Positions 4,908 to 6,106 of a stretch of 6,106 nucleotides of DNA are shown here, piece after piece. The stretch is from an uncultured Desulfobacterales bacterium (GTDB lineage: Bacteria > Desulfobacterota > Desulfobacteria > Desulfobacterales > G020354645): positions 1 to 6,106 of the forward strand of contig CAMYNZ010000233.1 of NCBI GenBank assembly GCA_947259865.1, given 5' to 3'. Below the pieces are notes generated by a model. That model saw only the letters and a list, made by a program, of their open reading frames with translations, did no database searches and was not told the DNA's origin. The translations under genes were made by a program, and so were the position numbers. Positions within the stretch are counted from its first letter, which is position 1; each line of letters begins with the position of its first letter.

Positions 4908-6106
4908 TCATTCAGACAACCTTCCCAGTGCCTGATCCAGATCAGAACAAATATCCTCACTGGCTTCGATCCCCACGGATAACCTGATCATATCAGGAGT
5001 TATGGACAGCAGGTCCCGGGTGGGATCATCAAAGGATACATACTGGGAAGAATAAGGATGAATCACCAGAGTTTTGCAGTCCCCCAAATTGGCGAGATGA
5101 TAAATTAATTTCAAATTGTCGATAAATTTCCAACATGCGGCTTCGTCTTTGAGCCCAAACGCCAACATTCCGCCATATCCCTTACCGGAGAACTGTTTGT
5201 GGGCGACGCCGTGGGAATGCTGACCGTCCAGCCCCGGATAATTGACCCACAAAACCTCCGGTCGCTCCTTTAGATAATTTGCTACTTTTATTGCATTGGC
5301 CATGTGACGCTCCATCCGCAGGGCCAGAGTATCCAGCCCAATCATGGTAAGGTAGGCGTGCAGGGGGGCCATGGTCGTTCCGAAGTTTATATGGTGTTCG
5401 CGCCAGACCTTGTCCCTAAAAGCCAGGGGACCCTTGCGGTCGATAAAGGGTGCGAAATCCGGAAATCGCGCCTGGGACCAGTCAAAATTACCACCGTCGA
5501 TGACGATACCTCCCATGGCGTGGCCGTGTCCGCTGATGTATTTGGTTGTGGAATGAAGCACCACATTGGCCCCCAATTCAAACGGGCGGCACAAATAGGG
5601 AGTGGCCAGGGTATTATCAACAACCAATGGGATTCCATACGCATGGGCAATCTCGGAGATTTGCCTAAGATCCGGAACATCCATTTTGGGATTACCGATG
5701 GTTTCCAGATAAATGAAACGTGTTTTGTCGTTTATGGCCTTTTTAATAGCCTCTGCATCCCTAGACTCAACCATGCGGGCTTGAATCCCATACTTCTTGA
5801 AGACATTGGTAAAGAGAAGATAGGTGGACATAAAAAGAGAATTGCCGGTGACGAATTCGTCTCCCGATCGCAGCAAGGCCATGCAGGTATTTGAGACAGC
5901 CGCCATACCCGAACTCATCGCCACTGCGCCTTGACCTCCCTCCAAAGCTGTTAATTTTTGTTCGAGAGTGCTGTTGGTCGGATTGGTGAGTCGCATGTAA
6001 ATGTGATCGGTCTTCTGGCCGGCAAAGGTCTGGCTAAGATTTTCCGCCGTAGGGTGCGCGTGAGAGGCTGTCTGAAATATGGGGGGTAGTGTAGCGCCCT
6101 GCCAGT
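4908..6106 (-). CDS. metY: O-acetylhomoserine sulfhydrylase, MetY family (partial, N-terminus missing)
   Basis: This PLP enzyme of the Cys/Met metabolism family runs off the right edge. The open frame continues past the internal ATG at 5996 to the edge, and the added segment reads GATLPPIFQTASHAHPTAEN, typical of the family, so the true start is outside. About 399 residues are visible; the family is usually about 420-440. The PLP-binding lysine is in HSTTKYISGHG (codon 5541-5543), and the substrate carboxylate-binding arginine is in MIRLSVG near the C-terminus. The DRKGPLAFRDK and NFGTTMAPLHAYL segments and the GDCKTLVIHP segment favour MetY over cystathionine synthase or lyase. The enzyme replaces the acetyl group of O-acetylhomoserine with a sulfur nucleophile, giving homocysteine; some family members also use O-acetylserine. 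Proximity to cysE and the thiocarboxylate carrier raises the possibility that its sulfur donor is a protein thiocarboxylate, as reported for Wolinella MetY. Confidence 0.9.
   Translation of the reverse strand, partial: WQGATLPPIFQTASHAHPTAENLSQTFAGQKTDHIYMRLTNPTNSTLEQKLTALEGGQGAVAMSSGMAAVSNTCMALLRSGDEFVTGNSLFMSTYLLFTNVFKKYGIQARMVESRDAEAIKKAINDKTRFIYLETIGNPKMDVPDLRQISEIAHAYGIPLVVDNTLATPYLCRPFELGANVVLHSTTKYISGHGHAMGGIVIDGGNFDWSQARFPDFAPFIDRKGPLAFRDKVWREHHINFGTTMAPLHAYLTMIGLDTLALRMERHMANAIKVANYLKERPEVLWVNYPGLDGQHSHGVAHKQFSGKGYGGMLAFGLKDEAACWKFIDNLKLIYHLANLGDCKTLVIHPYSSQYVSFDDPTRDLLSITPDMIRLSVGIEASEDICSDLDQALGRLSE

Noticed and set aside
5304..5894. Plus-strand open frame of 196 codons within metY.
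   Set aside because: It is antisense to a well-conserved PLP enzyme and has no recognisable protein features.

Overview
This window looks like chromosome of an anaerobic, sulfur-metabolising bacterium, most likely a member of the Desulfobacterota (former Deltaproteobacteria). That assignment is inferred from gene content: an ArrA-type respiratory molybdoenzyme, a sigma-54-type promoter, and a ThiS-like carrier, JAMM protease and TusA sulfur-assimilation set. No rRNA or other phylogenetic marker is present. Every gene I can support lies on the minus strand, so transcription runs from the right edge to the left edge.

Right part (about 6106 down to 2186): a sulfur amino-acid cluster. In transcription order it contains an O-acetylhomoserine sulfhydrylase of the MetY family (5' end outside the window), a serine O-acetyltransferase (CysE/EpsC type), and a gap of about 200 bp with its own candidate promoter. 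After the gap come a CysO/HcyS-like ubiquitin-fold sulfur carrier, a JAMM metallopeptidase, and a TusA-DUF3343 fusion protein. CysE and MetY-type enzymes make or use the activated acceptors O-acetylserine and O-acetylhomoserine. The carrier, protease and TusA set resembles the machinery that delivers sulfur as a protein thiocarboxylate instead of free sulfide. The carrier ends in Gly-Gly-Val-Gly, so two residues must be trimmed to expose the Gly-Gly terminus, and the adjacent JAMM protease is the obvious candidate. No E1-like (ThiF/HcyF) adenylating enzyme is visible.

Middle (2185 to 1817): an AT-rich intergenic region of 369 bp. It holds a sequence matching the sigma-54 -24/-12 consensus with exact spacing, pointing left, and two perfect palindromes upstream of it that could be activator sites.

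Left part (1816 to 1): a short stand-alone receiver-domain protein with a probable TTG start, then the N-terminal half of a Tat-exported molybdopterin oxidoreductase. The latter carries the CX2CX3CX27C iron-sulfur motif, the RGRY motif and the active-site surroundings expected of the respiratory arsenate reductase catalytic subunit ArrA. Its C-terminal half, and probably the ArrB iron-sulfur subunit, lie beyond the left edge. The receiver gene and arrA are probably co-transcribed from the sigma-54-type promoter. No mobile elements, tRNAs, rRNAs or CRISPR arrays were seen.
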